Part shown: piece after piece, positions 1-8,382 of the stretch
How the letters are laid out: the number at the start of each line of letters is the position of its first letter
Numbering within the stretch: the stretch's first letter is position 1
From: Algoriphagus sp. PAP.12
GTDB lineage: Bacteria; Bacteroidota; Bacteroidia; Cytophagales; Cyclobacteriaceae
DNA: 64,000 bases
NCBI RefSeq assembly: GCF_026652115.1
Contig: NZ_JAPPSQ010000005.1
Span: 124,001 to 188,000, forward strand
Reading direction: 5' to 3'
Program-made: the position numbers and the translations under genes
Notes under the pieces: model-generated
What the model saw: the letters and a program-made list of their open reading frames with translations, nothing else
Database searches by the model: none
What the model was told of the DNA's origin: nothing

Positions 1-2500
1 GTTTCCCAGTAGATCCCAAATTCAAAATTGAGGAAGTTCCTAAATTTAATTCACTTATAGTCATTGTCCCTGCAGTGAATTGGACTTCAGCATTATTAAC
101 CGAAAGGCTTCCTATTCCACCAGATTGAACAGTTAACTTTCCAGAGGACACTTCCAAAGACCTGATAGTTGTTCCAGAGAGATTATTGAATTGCCCGGTA
201 TTTCCATCAAAATTCAAATCAAATTCACCTGAGATATTTGCTCCGGATTGGCCATTGAAATTTGTTTGGAAAGAGATAGCATCATATTCCCCGGATAGGG
301 AACCGTTTCCGGAAACTGTCATGGAGTTTACAGCCAATTCACTTACTCCAAGTTCCAAGTCCGCATTTTGAATGATGACATCTCCCAAAATCTCACCTGA
401 CAAAAGTTTCCATTCTCCAGATTGGAAAATAAGAGAAACGTCTTCAAAAGTTGTTTGCCCAAATTCCAATAATTGATCATTTGAGGTTGAGTTAACAAAA
501 AGGATTCTACCATTAGAAACCTGGGTGATTTGGTTACTTACTCTAAATCCATTGCTAACAGTCAGGTCATTACCTCCAAGATCAAAGGCAACTGTTTGGT
601 TTCCGAATAAATTGACACTAAAAGCATCTGCATCTAAAGAAAATGCCACTTCAGGACTTCCTTCACCATCGAAAACGACCCTTGTGGAATTGTTTGGGAT
701 TTTCCCTGCGGCACTTCCATCAGGAGACAGAGACCAATTGGACTCAGAATGCCAACTTCCACTTTCTCCTCCTATCCAATAAAGAGTTTCACCTGCCCCA
801 TCCTGAACACCTGCTTTTAGAATTAATGAAAAGTCTTGCTTTCCATCTTTCAAATTTCCTTTATGGCTGACAACAAGTCTATATTTTTGAGCTGTGGGAT
901 TCAGGATTTGAATCTGTTCCACATTATCCCGAAAATTATCTTGAGTCTGTTCTGCACGGGCATTAGGACCATTGGCAGGATTTAAAGTCCAAGGAAAATA
1001 TACTTTTCCGCTCTCATCGATTATTCTAAAATCCAAATCATTGACCAACATGAGGTTAGTTGGATTCAATGAAGGCGATGCAGGAGTTCCTGCTGGATCT
1101 ATCCAGGCAATCGTGGCCTTAATTGGAGTAACTCCATCAGAAATTATTTCAAACTCATATTCGCCTCCTTCTGACAAAGATTCCTCACGAATAATATTTG
1201 AGGCTCCATTTTCATTTAGGATGATTTCTGCGGCTGATTTAGTATCCAGCAGCCCCCATCCATAGATATAGTCCGGCCCAGGGTTTGTACCAGCTTCTCT
1301 ACTGGTATTTATTATTAATCCTTTTAAAGTAGAAGAACGCATATAGCGTCCATTATTTCTTTCATTGAAAAGCTGCTGAAGCAAAACCAAGGATCCAGAT
1401 ACATTTGGGGAGGCCATAGAAGTTCCACTCAAAGAGGCATAACTGTCAGTAGCTCCACCATCTGTCACAGAGGAGCTAAAAACCCCCACTCCCATACCTA
1501 CAATATCTGGTTTGATCCTCCCATCATCCGTAGGTCCCCAAGAAGAAAAACTCGCAATTGAAACAGAATTAGGCCCTTCATAATCCGGAATGTTATTGAC
1601 AGCGCCAACCGTGATGACATTTTTTGAGACCCCTTCAGGTCCTATGGTATCATCGGGACCATCAGGGTTTTTACTCCCGTCTCCTGTGTCATTTCTATCA
1701 TTTCCAGCAGCCCAAACAATCGTATAATAAGGCCTACTAATCGCCACTTCATCAATTCCTTTACTTTTTGATGAATAAAATCCAAAGCGATAATCTTCAT
1801 TTTCATCCACACTTGAATTTCCTGACCAAACCCAACTTCCAGATGAGTTCATATACCAACCTACCACTACTCCATAGGAGTGATTAGATACGATGTGCCC
1901 ATTTGGTTTAGAATCTGGATCATAGGCATTGATATCCATTTTGGAAAGGTCACTTTCCCAGTTAAATGCCCAGCCGTTGGCCTCAGAAGCCATTCCTTTA
2001 GCATTTGCATTGACTCCAGATGCTAAAATAGTTCCTGTGACGTGTGTGGCGTGACTAGAAATATCTTCTGTCGAACCATCTACTTGATTGAGTCTACCAT
2101 TGTATTCGACATGATCTGGTTTTGGTCTAGTCTGATCATATATACCTACTGTTATTCCTTTACCAGTCAAATTGACATCCAGATCACCTCCGGGCTGAAG
2201 ACTGTTTGTTCTTGTAGTCGCTGCTGCTTTTAGATTGAAAACCTGATAATAAACAGGCTGATCCAATTCATCAAAAAATTCCAATTTGCCCACTTCGCCA
2301 TCTTGCAGGTAGATATAAATGGGGATATTTCTTTGAAGTGCTTTGGATTTTATCTCTTCTTTAGACTGAAAAAGATTTGGATATTCTCTTTTGAAATTTT
2401 CAAAACGGGGAGAATGTGATTTCGTATCTGTACCAACCTGTCCTATACAAAAGGGAAGAATTGAAAGATATATAAGAAGAAGAGATAGAGTTGACTTCAT
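1..2500 (-). CDS. Subtilisin-like S8 serine peptidase, secreted (C-terminal part missing)
   Basis: The frame opens at ATG 2498-2500 and stays open to the window edge, giving 833 visible residues. The N-terminus is a signal peptide ending near FCIGQ. The S8 catalytic triad is readable: Asp in GIYDQ (about residue 121), His in HATHVTG (about 148) and Ser in SGTSMASPNV (about 361). After the catalytic domain comes a beta-sandwich-like domain (about 420-560) containing ATIAWIDPAGTP, as in bacterial S8 proteases with a CUB-like C-terminal domain. The last 270 or so residues are Asn/Ser/Gly-rich and resemble a repetitive beta-helix. A T9SS sorting domain would be expected at the missing C-terminus, but I cannot see it. 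The gene lies downstream of the SusCD operon, separated by a strong terminator, so it is probably transcribed on its own. The family call is secure; the substrate is unknown. Confidence 0.9.
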   Translation of the reverse strand, partial: MKSTLSLLLIYLSILPFCIGQVGTDTKSHSPRFENFKREYPNLFQSKEEIKSKALQRNIPIYIYLQDGEVGKLEFFDELDQPVYYQVFNLKAAATTRTNSLQPGGDLDVNLTGKGITVGIYDQTRPKPDHVEYNGRLNQVDGSTEDISSHATHVTGTILASGVNANAKGMASEANGWAFNWESDLSKMDINAYDPDSKPNGHIVSNHSYGVVVGWYMNSSGSWVWSGNSSVDENEDYRFGFYSSKSKGIDEVAISRPYYTIVWAAGNDRNDTGDGSKNPDGPDDTIGPEGVSKNVITVGAVNNIPDYEGPNSVSIASFSSWGPTDDGRIKPDIVGMGVGVFSSSVTDGGATDSYASLSGTSMASPNVSGSLVLLQQLFNERNNGRYMRSSTLKGLIINTSREAGTNPGPDYIYGWGLLDTKSAAEIILNENGASNIIREESLSEGGEYEFEIISDGVTPIKATIAWIDPAGTPASPSLNPTNLMLVNDLDFRIIDESGKVYFPWTLNPANGPNARAEQTQDNFRDNVEQIQILNPTAQKYRLVVSHKGNLKDGKQDFSLILKAGVQDGAGETLYWIGGESGSWHSESNWSLSPDGSAAGKIPNNSTRVVFDGEGSPEVAFSLDADAFSVNLFGNQTVAFDLGGNDLTVSNGFRVSNQITQVSNGRILFVNSTSNDQLLEFGQTTFEDVSLIFQSGEWKLLSGEILGDVIIQNADLELGVSELAVNSMTVSGNGSLSGEYDAISFQTNFNGQSGANISGEFDLNFDGNTGQFNNLSGTTIRSLEVSSGKLTVQSGGIGSLSVNNAEVQFTAGTMTISELNLGTSSILNLGSTGK

Positions 2501-2552
2501 TTAATACTTATTATGTAAGCAAGAAAACGCCTAGAAAATAATAAAAGTTTAA

Positions 2553-2580
2553 AAAAACGGGGGCATCGGCCCCCGTTTTT
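2553..2580 (-). terminator. Rho-independent terminator of the SusCD operon
   Basis: A perfect 12-bp stem (AAAAACGGGGGC with GCCCCCGTTTTT) encloses a 4-base loop. On the minus strand it is followed by a run of T. It lies 26 bases after the stop of the last gene of the SusCD operon and separates it from the protease gene. Confidence 0.92.
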
Positions 2581-2605
2581 AACATAATCCTATTTTAATT
2601 ATTCA

Positions 2606-3463
2606 CTATTCCTCTAGAGTAAGAACAACAGTTCCTCCGTCGCCCCAAGTATTACTCCACTCGATGGTAATAGTTCCATCCTCATTCAAAACACCGTTAA
2701 TGGTAAATGGATCTCCATATTGGTCAGAATTTGACTCAATACCGACAATTTCACCACAACTATCAGTGATAGTTCCACTTGGGAATGCATCGCCATAAAT
2801 ACCTGGATACATGCCGAAAGTAATATCTGAAACTAGATAGGTACCAGTTCCTGATTCTTCCAAGGTCACTTCATCTGCTGAAGAAATCACATAGTCTGTT
2901 ACTGTTTGGTTTGGTCCACCTTCACCGTCACCAGTTTGAAGATATTCCCAGAACACTTTATAAGTACCTGCCAATTCAGATTCACAAATCACTCGAATAG
3001 CCACAGTCAATGCACCATAGTTTGCTGATACTTCTGCACCAGTGGCACTAGAAATATTCAAAATCAAATCAGGTGTTTCAGTAGGATCGATATTTCCAGT
3101 AAGAATTGTTACTGGAAAAGTTGTAACAAACTCTCCAGCCGCAATTGTTGCAGAAGTCGTATTCAACTGATAATGAACTCCTTCTATTGCAGTAGACGCA
3201 GGATCTACCTCAATATTAACCGTGATTGGAGCTGCTCCGCTTGTAGATACTCTGTTTATTTGAACATCCACATCATCCGTTTGAGTTGGGGACAATCTCA
3301 CAAATCTTGCAGTCAATCCATTAGGTAGATTTGCATCTTCAAATTCTACCTGATTTCCTCCATAGAAAGTCTCTGTTCCCGGATCATCAAAACACGCAGT
3401 GGTCATTAGTACCGTAAAGAGTACCGCCACAAAAGAATATATCTTATTAAATTTCATTGTCAT
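2606..3463 (-). CDS. Surface lipoprotein in SusE position, Calx-beta/DUF4843-like
   Basis: A 285-residue lipoprotein with a lipobox ending MTTAC, so Cys is about residue 24. The middle (about 75-160) looks like a Calx-beta or DUF4843-type beta-sandwich: it has AIEGVHYQL and a run of short strands. The C-terminal half is a second beta-rich domain of unknown type. It starts 8 bases after the SusD stop. Start choice is between ATG 3461-3463 and a second ATG two codons later; both are compatible. By position it is the third, outer-surface component of the SusCD uptake system and probably helps capture the substrate. The ligand cannot be read from the sequence. Family assignment is from pattern only. 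Confidence 0.75.
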   Translation of the reverse strand: MTMKFNKIYSFVAVLFTVLMTTACFDDPGTETFYGGNQVEFEDANLPNGLTARFVRLSPTQTDDVDVQINRVSTSGAAPITVNIEVDPASTAIEGVHYQLNTTSATIAAGEFVTTFPVTILTGNIDPTETPDLILNISSATGAEVSANYGALTVAIRVICESELAGTYKVFWEYLQTGDGEGGPNQTVTDYVISSADEVTLEESGTGTYLVSDITFGMYPGIYGDAFPSGTITDSCGEIVGIESNSDQYGDPFTINGVLNEDGTITIEWSNTWGDGGTVVLTLEE

Positions 3464-3471
3464 TTCCGGTT

Positions 3472-4908
3472 TTAGTTATAACCTGGGTTATTTTCCAATC
3501 CTTCGTTCAAGATAATTTGATCATTAGGAATTGGAGCTAGAATTCTGTAGTCAGAATAAGGAACAGTTTCAAAGCTTCCAGCTTTGGTGATATCCATTCC
3601 ATTTCGCTTCAAATCAAACCATCTGTGACCTTCCAAAGCAAATTCAACCCTTCTCTCATTCATAATCAAATCAAACAAGGAAGAACCTGAAACTCCAGAA
3701 CCAACTGCAGCTAGGCCTCTTTTAGATCTCAATGCTGACAAATCAGCTCTTGCACCAGTCTCATCACCAGTTCTATACCTTGCTTCTGCTCTGATTAGAT
3801 ACAATTCAGCTGCTCTCATAATTGGTAGGTTTTCTAAGAAATCCCCTTTAGTACCCAACCACTTATTTGATCTGTAAACAGTTCCAGCTGCTCCAGAACG
3901 AGTAGTTTCAGTCCAAGTATCCATTCTTACATCACCTTCTTCATAAGAAGCCAAAAGCTCATCTGAAGCAGTCACAATAAATTGAGCACTTGCAAACACG
4001 TTTGCTGACAAAGAACACATGGAATTGTTAACCCCATCTACGGTGGACCAGTCATTGGATCTGATCTCAATCTCAAACAAAGATTCTGGATTCGGATAAG
4101 TAGCAAAGCTAGAAACGTAATTAGCTGCATCAACCAAACCTGAACCATCATTACCTAAACCAAAAGTGGCCATAGCTTGAGTAGCCATAGATGCCGCTTC
4201 AGCATATTTCCCTTCATACAGATAAACTCTGGAAAGCAATGCCTCAGCAGAACCTTTTGAAGCTCTATAAACGCCAGATCCCCCCAAAGTTGCTGTTGGA
4301 AGTAATCCAATAGCCGCTGTCAAATCTGATTCAATCAGATCATAAACTTCTCTATTGGTTGCTCTTGTTCTGAAATCCGCATCGGAAAAGCCCAAAGTTG
4401 GAGTAGTACGAATTATCACTGACTTGTCCCAACCATTTACTTCTTTACCTGGCTCATAACCAAACACCTTTGACATGTCAAAGTAGAACATTGCTCTTAG
4501 GAAATAGGCTTCGCCTTTTACGACGTTTCGAGCAGCATCATCTCCTTCTGCCTCGTCGATCCCAGCAAGTGCAATATTTGCTTCATTAATTCCACTCCAA
4601 TAATCTGTTCTCCAAAGGTTGATATGAGCACGATCTGCATTTGCTTCCTGGCCAATATATCTACCAGTATTAGCAATAATTTTCAAGTTATCAGCCATAA
4701 TTTCAGGTGCAATCATCAATTGCTGACCGTAATTATTAAAGCCTCTTGCACGCCCATACACGGTATAAATCAAGGACTGATATCCATCTACATCCGCAAA
4801 GGCCGTTTCAGGTGTCAAGCTTTGTCTTGGTTCTGTATCCAAAAGGTCAGAACAAGATCCCAAAGCCAATGCACCACCTAATGTTAGGATTTGTATATAC
4901 TTTTTCAT
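3472..4908 (-). CDS. SusD/RagB-family substrate-binding lipoprotein
   Basis: A 478-residue protein with a lipoprotein signal (LALGSC, Cys about residue 19). The N-terminus has SDLLDTEPRQSLTPETAFAD, and the C-terminus has ERRVEFALEGHRWFDLKRNG, which is diagnostic of RagB/SusD proteins. TPR-like helices fill the middle. SusD proteins form the lid over a SusC TonB-dependent channel and capture glycans, peptides or other polymers at the cell surface. It starts 11 bases after the SusC stop, so the genes form one operon. No glycoside hydrolase lies nearby, so the substrate may be peptide-like or a small polymer. That is inference, weakly supported by the neighbouring secreted protease. Confidence 0.95.
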   Translation of the reverse strand: MKKYIQILTLGGALALGSCSDLLDTEPRQSLTPETAFADVDGYQSLIYTVYGRARGFNNYGQQLMIAPEIMADNLKIIANTGRYIGQEANADRAHINLWRTDYWSGINEANIALAGIDEAEGDDAARNVVKGEAYFLRAMFYFDMSKVFGYEPGKEVNGWDKSVIIRTTPTLGFSDADFRTRATNREVYDLIESDLTAAIGLLPTATLGGSGVYRASKGSAEALLSRVYLYEGKYAEAASMATQAMATFGLGNDGSGLVDAANYVSSFATYPNPESLFEIEIRSNDWSTVDGVNNSMCSLSANVFASAQFIVTASDELLASYEEGDVRMDTWTETTRSGAAGTVYRSNKWLGTKGDFLENLPIMRAAELYLIRAEARYRTGDETGARADLSALRSKRGLAAVGSGVSGSSLFDLIMNERRVEFALEGHRWFDLKRNGMDITKAGSFETVPYSDYRILAPIPNDQIILNEGLENNPGYN

Positions 4909-4919
4909 TCTGTTCTTAA

Positions 4920-7898
4920 TTAGAAGTTAAGATTGATACCTGCAGTGAACTGCTTTGCATTTGGATATCTACCATAGGTAGTTTCAGTAGACAAAGAGTT
5001 TGCTTCTGGATCAATTCCATTGTATTTGGTGAAAGTGGCCAAATTCAATCCTTGAACAAATAGCGATGCTGAACTCATTCCTATTTTGCTAGCAGCAACA
5101 GAAGGAAGTGTATAATTCAATGTTACTTGCTTCAATCTGATATATCCACCATCACTTAACAATCGAGTAGATGCAGTACTAATATTGGATGTACCTGGAG
5201 CCTGACCACCTTCATATGGTCTACCAACAGTAGTTACATCTCCTGGTTGCTTCCAATAATCCAACATATCTACCAATTGGTTATCCGTTCCAGACCCCCA
5301 ATCTCCCAGATTATATAAATCTGAATTCCAAGCCATGTTTCCGAATTGATATTGGAAGAATACTTCTAAAGATACCGGACCGAAAGTCAAGGTATTAGAA
5401 AGACCTCCATAGCTACTTGGTAAACCTGATCCGATATAACTTTGGGTAGAAGTACCTGTGATATAAGTGTAACCACCGTTCATATCACTGAACATCTGAC
5501 GACCATTTGCTGGATTCACACCCAAATAGGTATTTGTATACCAGAATTGGATTGGTTTACCTACGATCAAATCATTACCAACTCTGTCCAGTCCATCATA
5601 AAGGGAAAGTAATTCATTTTCCAAGAAGGTAATATTGAATCCTGTGTTCCATTGGAATTTACCAGCTACAATGTTTACAGTTTGGATATCAATGTCGATA
5701 CCTTGGTTTCTTACGGTACCAGTGTTTCTAGTGATAGTTCCAAAACCCGAATCGGTTGGCAGTGGAGTATTAAACAAAAGAGATTTTGAATTTTTTCTCC
5801 AGAAATCTACTGTACCGATGATTCGACCATTGAACAAAGTCCAATCCAAACCAACATTCACAGTTTCTGCTTCTTCCCAAGTCAACAAATCGTTACCCAA
5901 CTGGTTTAGCGTCAAAGCGCCATTACCCAAATACTGGCCTCCGTCACCTACAAGAGAACGGGAAGCAAAATCCGGAATTAAAGAGTTACCAGTCACACCA
6001 TAAGAAGCTCTCATTCTTAAGTTGTCCAACCAGTTCACATCTTGCAAGAAAGCCTCAGAAGACAATCTCCAACCCAAAGATGCAGCATAGAAGGTACCCC
6101 ATCTGTTCTTATCTCCGAATCTCGAGTGTCCATCTCTTCTCAAAGTTACATCAGCGGTATATCTGTCATCGTAATCATATTTTGCTTGACCGAAAAAACC
6201 TGCTCTTTTGTATTCCGTGAAATTGGAATTAACAGCAAAAGGAGTTGCTGCATTCTGAAGATAAATCAAGGTCGGGTTAGGAAATCCTCTACCTGTCGCG
6301 GATTGCAAATCATCTTGAGCTCCTTTGTATTCAAAACCCAAAACACCAGTAATAGTATGCACGTCGTTGAACTTCTTGTTGAAGTTAAAGTTGTGGTTGG
6401 TGTTGAAATTATTTTTTCTTCTAGCAGTAAATACTGATGCGCCGCCATATGAAGAGAATACAGGAATGGTTGATGGTCTGTTATTGATATCTGCATTGTC
6501 AGAGAAATCAATACCGAAATAAGAAGTAAAGCTCAACCAAGGAGCGAACTGATAGTTCAATTGTAAATTAGAAACAGTTTGAACCGTTTTCGCATTTCTC
6601 AACTCTTCATTTACACCCTGTACAATGTTGTATCCAAATAGGTGGTTAGAAGGATATGGAGCAAAGGTTCCATCTTCATTATAAATCGGAACGTTTGGTC
6701 TTGCAGAGAAACCAGCCATGAATGGACCATTTACGAAGTTACCATTGGCAATAGAACCATTGGTCTCTTGGAATGCCAAGGAAATATTTGCTGAAACTGT
6801 AAACTTCTTACTTGGTCTGTGTGTCAAGTTCAAACGTCCAGTTGCTCTTTGATAATCAGACATAATAATCTGACCTTCCTGCTTGGTATAAGAACCAGAT
6901 AGGAAGAAGGTAGTCTTCTCATCACCACCAGAAACAGATAGATCATATACACTTAACCTACCATTTCTATATAGTGCATCCAGCCAATCGTAAGACTCTA
7001 AATTTGGATCTTCTGGATTACCATAGGTGGCAGCGGCATCATTTGGGTCTCTCCCTGCATTAAGATATGCATCTCTCTTGATTGTAGCCAATTGAGTTGC
7101 ATTCATTACATCATACAATCCTAATGGCTGCACGATACCTTCCTGAACAGAAAGTCTAGTTTTTGTTGCACCTTTTGTACCTCTTTTGGTAGTAATCAAA
7201 ACTACACCGTTTGCAGCTTGAGCTCCATAGATAGCTGCTGCAGCTGCATCTTTCAACACCTCAATTGATTCAATATCATTTGGGTTGATTGACGCCAAAG
7301 CATTTTGAGAACCTTGACCGGATAGACCTCCATTGTTTACCTGAACACCATCCACAATATAGAGTGGATCATTTCCGGCGTTAATGGAGCCTACACCACG
7401 GATTCTTACATTCAAAGTACCTCCTGGCTGTCCTGAAGCTGAAGTAACTTGCACACCAGCGATACGACCTTGCATGGCACGGTCAAATGATTGCATTGGA
7501 AGATCCTGAAAAACCTCTCCTTTTACCGATGCAATTGCACCTGTAATCTCTCTTTTTGATTGATCACCATAGGATGTAATTACAAACTCTGAAAGAGCTT
7601 GAACATCTGGTTCCAAAGCTACATTGATTGTAGTTTGATTACCGATAGTGACCTCCTGTGATCTTAGCCCAACAAAGCTAAAGACCAAAACATTGCTTCC
7701 GGCAGGAACACTGATCGAATAATTGCCATCAAGATCTGTGGCAGTACCGACTGTGGTTCCCTTCACCAGAACTGTTGCTCCTGGTACACCTAACCCATCC
7801 TCAGTGGAGGTAATGGTACCAGTGATCACACGGCTTTGAGCAAACACAACTGCGCTTGCTAAAAACAGCATGAGTCCTAGAAGTAAAACTTTCCTCAT
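4920..7898 (-). CDS. SusC/RagA-family TonB-dependent outer-membrane receptor
   Basis: A 992-residue outer-membrane transporter. It has a signal peptide (ending VVFAQ), then a carboxypeptidase-regulatory-like domain (about 22-105, with GVPGATVLVKGTTVGTATD). The plug domain follows (about 115-230) with the SusC/RagA signature region PLYIVDGVQVNNGGL and IESIEVLKDAAAAAIYG. The C-terminal beta-barrel ends in FTAGINLNF with the expected terminal aromatic. With SusD it imports a polymer fragment using TonB energy. Length matches the family (about 1,000). It is the first gene of a three-gene operon and is preceded by a long AT-rich leader. No N-terminal STN (FecR-signalling) domain is present, so anti-sigma control is not expected. 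Confidence 0.96.
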   Translation of the reverse strand: MRKVLLLGLMLFLASAVVFAQSRVITGTITSTEDGLGVPGATVLVKGTTVGTATDLDGNYSISVPAGSNVLVFSFVGLRSQEVTIGNQTTINVALEPDVQALSEFVITSYGDQSKREITGAIASVKGEVFQDLPMQSFDRAMQGRIAGVQVTSASGQPGGTLNVRIRGVGSINAGNDPLYIVDGVQVNNGGLSGQGSQNALASINPNDIESIEVLKDAAAAAIYGAQAANGVVLITTKRGTKGATKTRLSVQEGIVQPLGLYDVMNATQLATIKRDAYLNAGRDPNDAAATYGNPEDPNLESYDWLDALYRNGRLSVYDLSVSGGDEKTTFFLSGSYTKQEGQIIMSDYQRATGRLNLTHRPSKKFTVSANISLAFQETNGSIANGNFVNGPFMAGFSARPNVPIYNEDGTFAPYPSNHLFGYNIVQGVNEELRNAKTVQTVSNLQLNYQFAPWLSFTSYFGIDFSDNADINNRPSTIPVFSSYGGASVFTARRKNNFNTNHNFNFNKKFNDVHTITGVLGFEYKGAQDDLQSATGRGFPNPTLIYLQNAATPFAVNSNFTEYKRAGFFGQAKYDYDDRYTADVTLRRDGHSRFGDKNRWGTFYAASLGWRLSSEAFLQDVNWLDNLRMRASYGVTGNSLIPDFASRSLVGDGGQYLGNGALTLNQLGNDLLTWEEAETVNVGLDWTLFNGRIIGTVDFWRKNSKSLLFNTPLPTDSGFGTITRNTGTVRNQGIDIDIQTVNIVAGKFQWNTGFNITFLENELLSLYDGLDRVGNDLIVGKPIQFWYTNTYLGVNPANGRQMFSDMNGGYTYITGTSTQSYIGSGLPSSYGGLSNTLTFGPVSLEVFFQYQFGNMAWNSDLYNLGDWGSGTDNQLVDMLDYWKQPGDVTTVGRPYEGGQAPGTSNISTASTRLLSDGGYIRLKQVTLNYTLPSVAASKIGMSSASLFVQGLNLATFTKYNGIDPEANSLSTETTYGRYPNAKQFTAGINLNF

Positions 7899-8382
7899 AT
7901 TTGGTTAAATTATGGTTTAAATTATATACAATAATATCTTTTATCACCTTATCTAACAAGAAGTTAAGCTTTATATCCATCTTTTTAATCATCTGGAAAT
8001 AATATAATTTTTCATTAAATAATCATATTTAACAGAATAATATTCTGAAGAGTGTAAAAATAGACCGTCTTAGAAAAATTAAATTATTGTGTTTTGAATG
8101 TTAACAAAAGTTAATTTCTAATTTATTTTTTTTCTTTAATTAAAAAATAAAGCAAAAAGCGGCAATACATTTTTTTATTCTTCATTAACATGGTATTGCG
8201 AAATTATATACTAAAAATCAAATCAATAAGTCTAATCTATACACCTATTTTAAAAAACTTAAAAAAATAGTTATTTCTAAAAATATTTAACAAATGTATT
8301 ACTATCGCTTTTATATAATTTTTCAAAATAATATTTCGTGAATTACTTAGGGCGTATTGCCTAATAAAAGATAAATTAACCT
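7899..8382 (-). promoter_or_regulatory. AT-rich 484-bp upstream region of the SusCD operon
   Basis: This very AT-rich stretch carries no convincing gene. The best promoter candidate on the minus strand is a -7 element TACATTTG (8291-8298). A TTTG lies 25 bases upstream, longer than the usual 19-21, so the call is weak. If used, it would give a leader of about 385 bases before susC. I see no strong hairpin in it. Confidence 0.35.

Noticed and set aside
972-1265. 97-residue plus frame and others in the first 2.3 kb
   Set aside because: Antisense to the S8 protease, whose triad is on the minus strand.
6042-6437. 131-residue plus-strand frame inside the SusC gene
   Set aside because: Antisense shadow of a well-defined TonB-dependent receptor.
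8291-8327. Full promoter for the SusCD operon
   Set aside because: The -7 element is good, but the TTTG is 25 bases away, outside the usual range; kept only as a weak note in the region entry.
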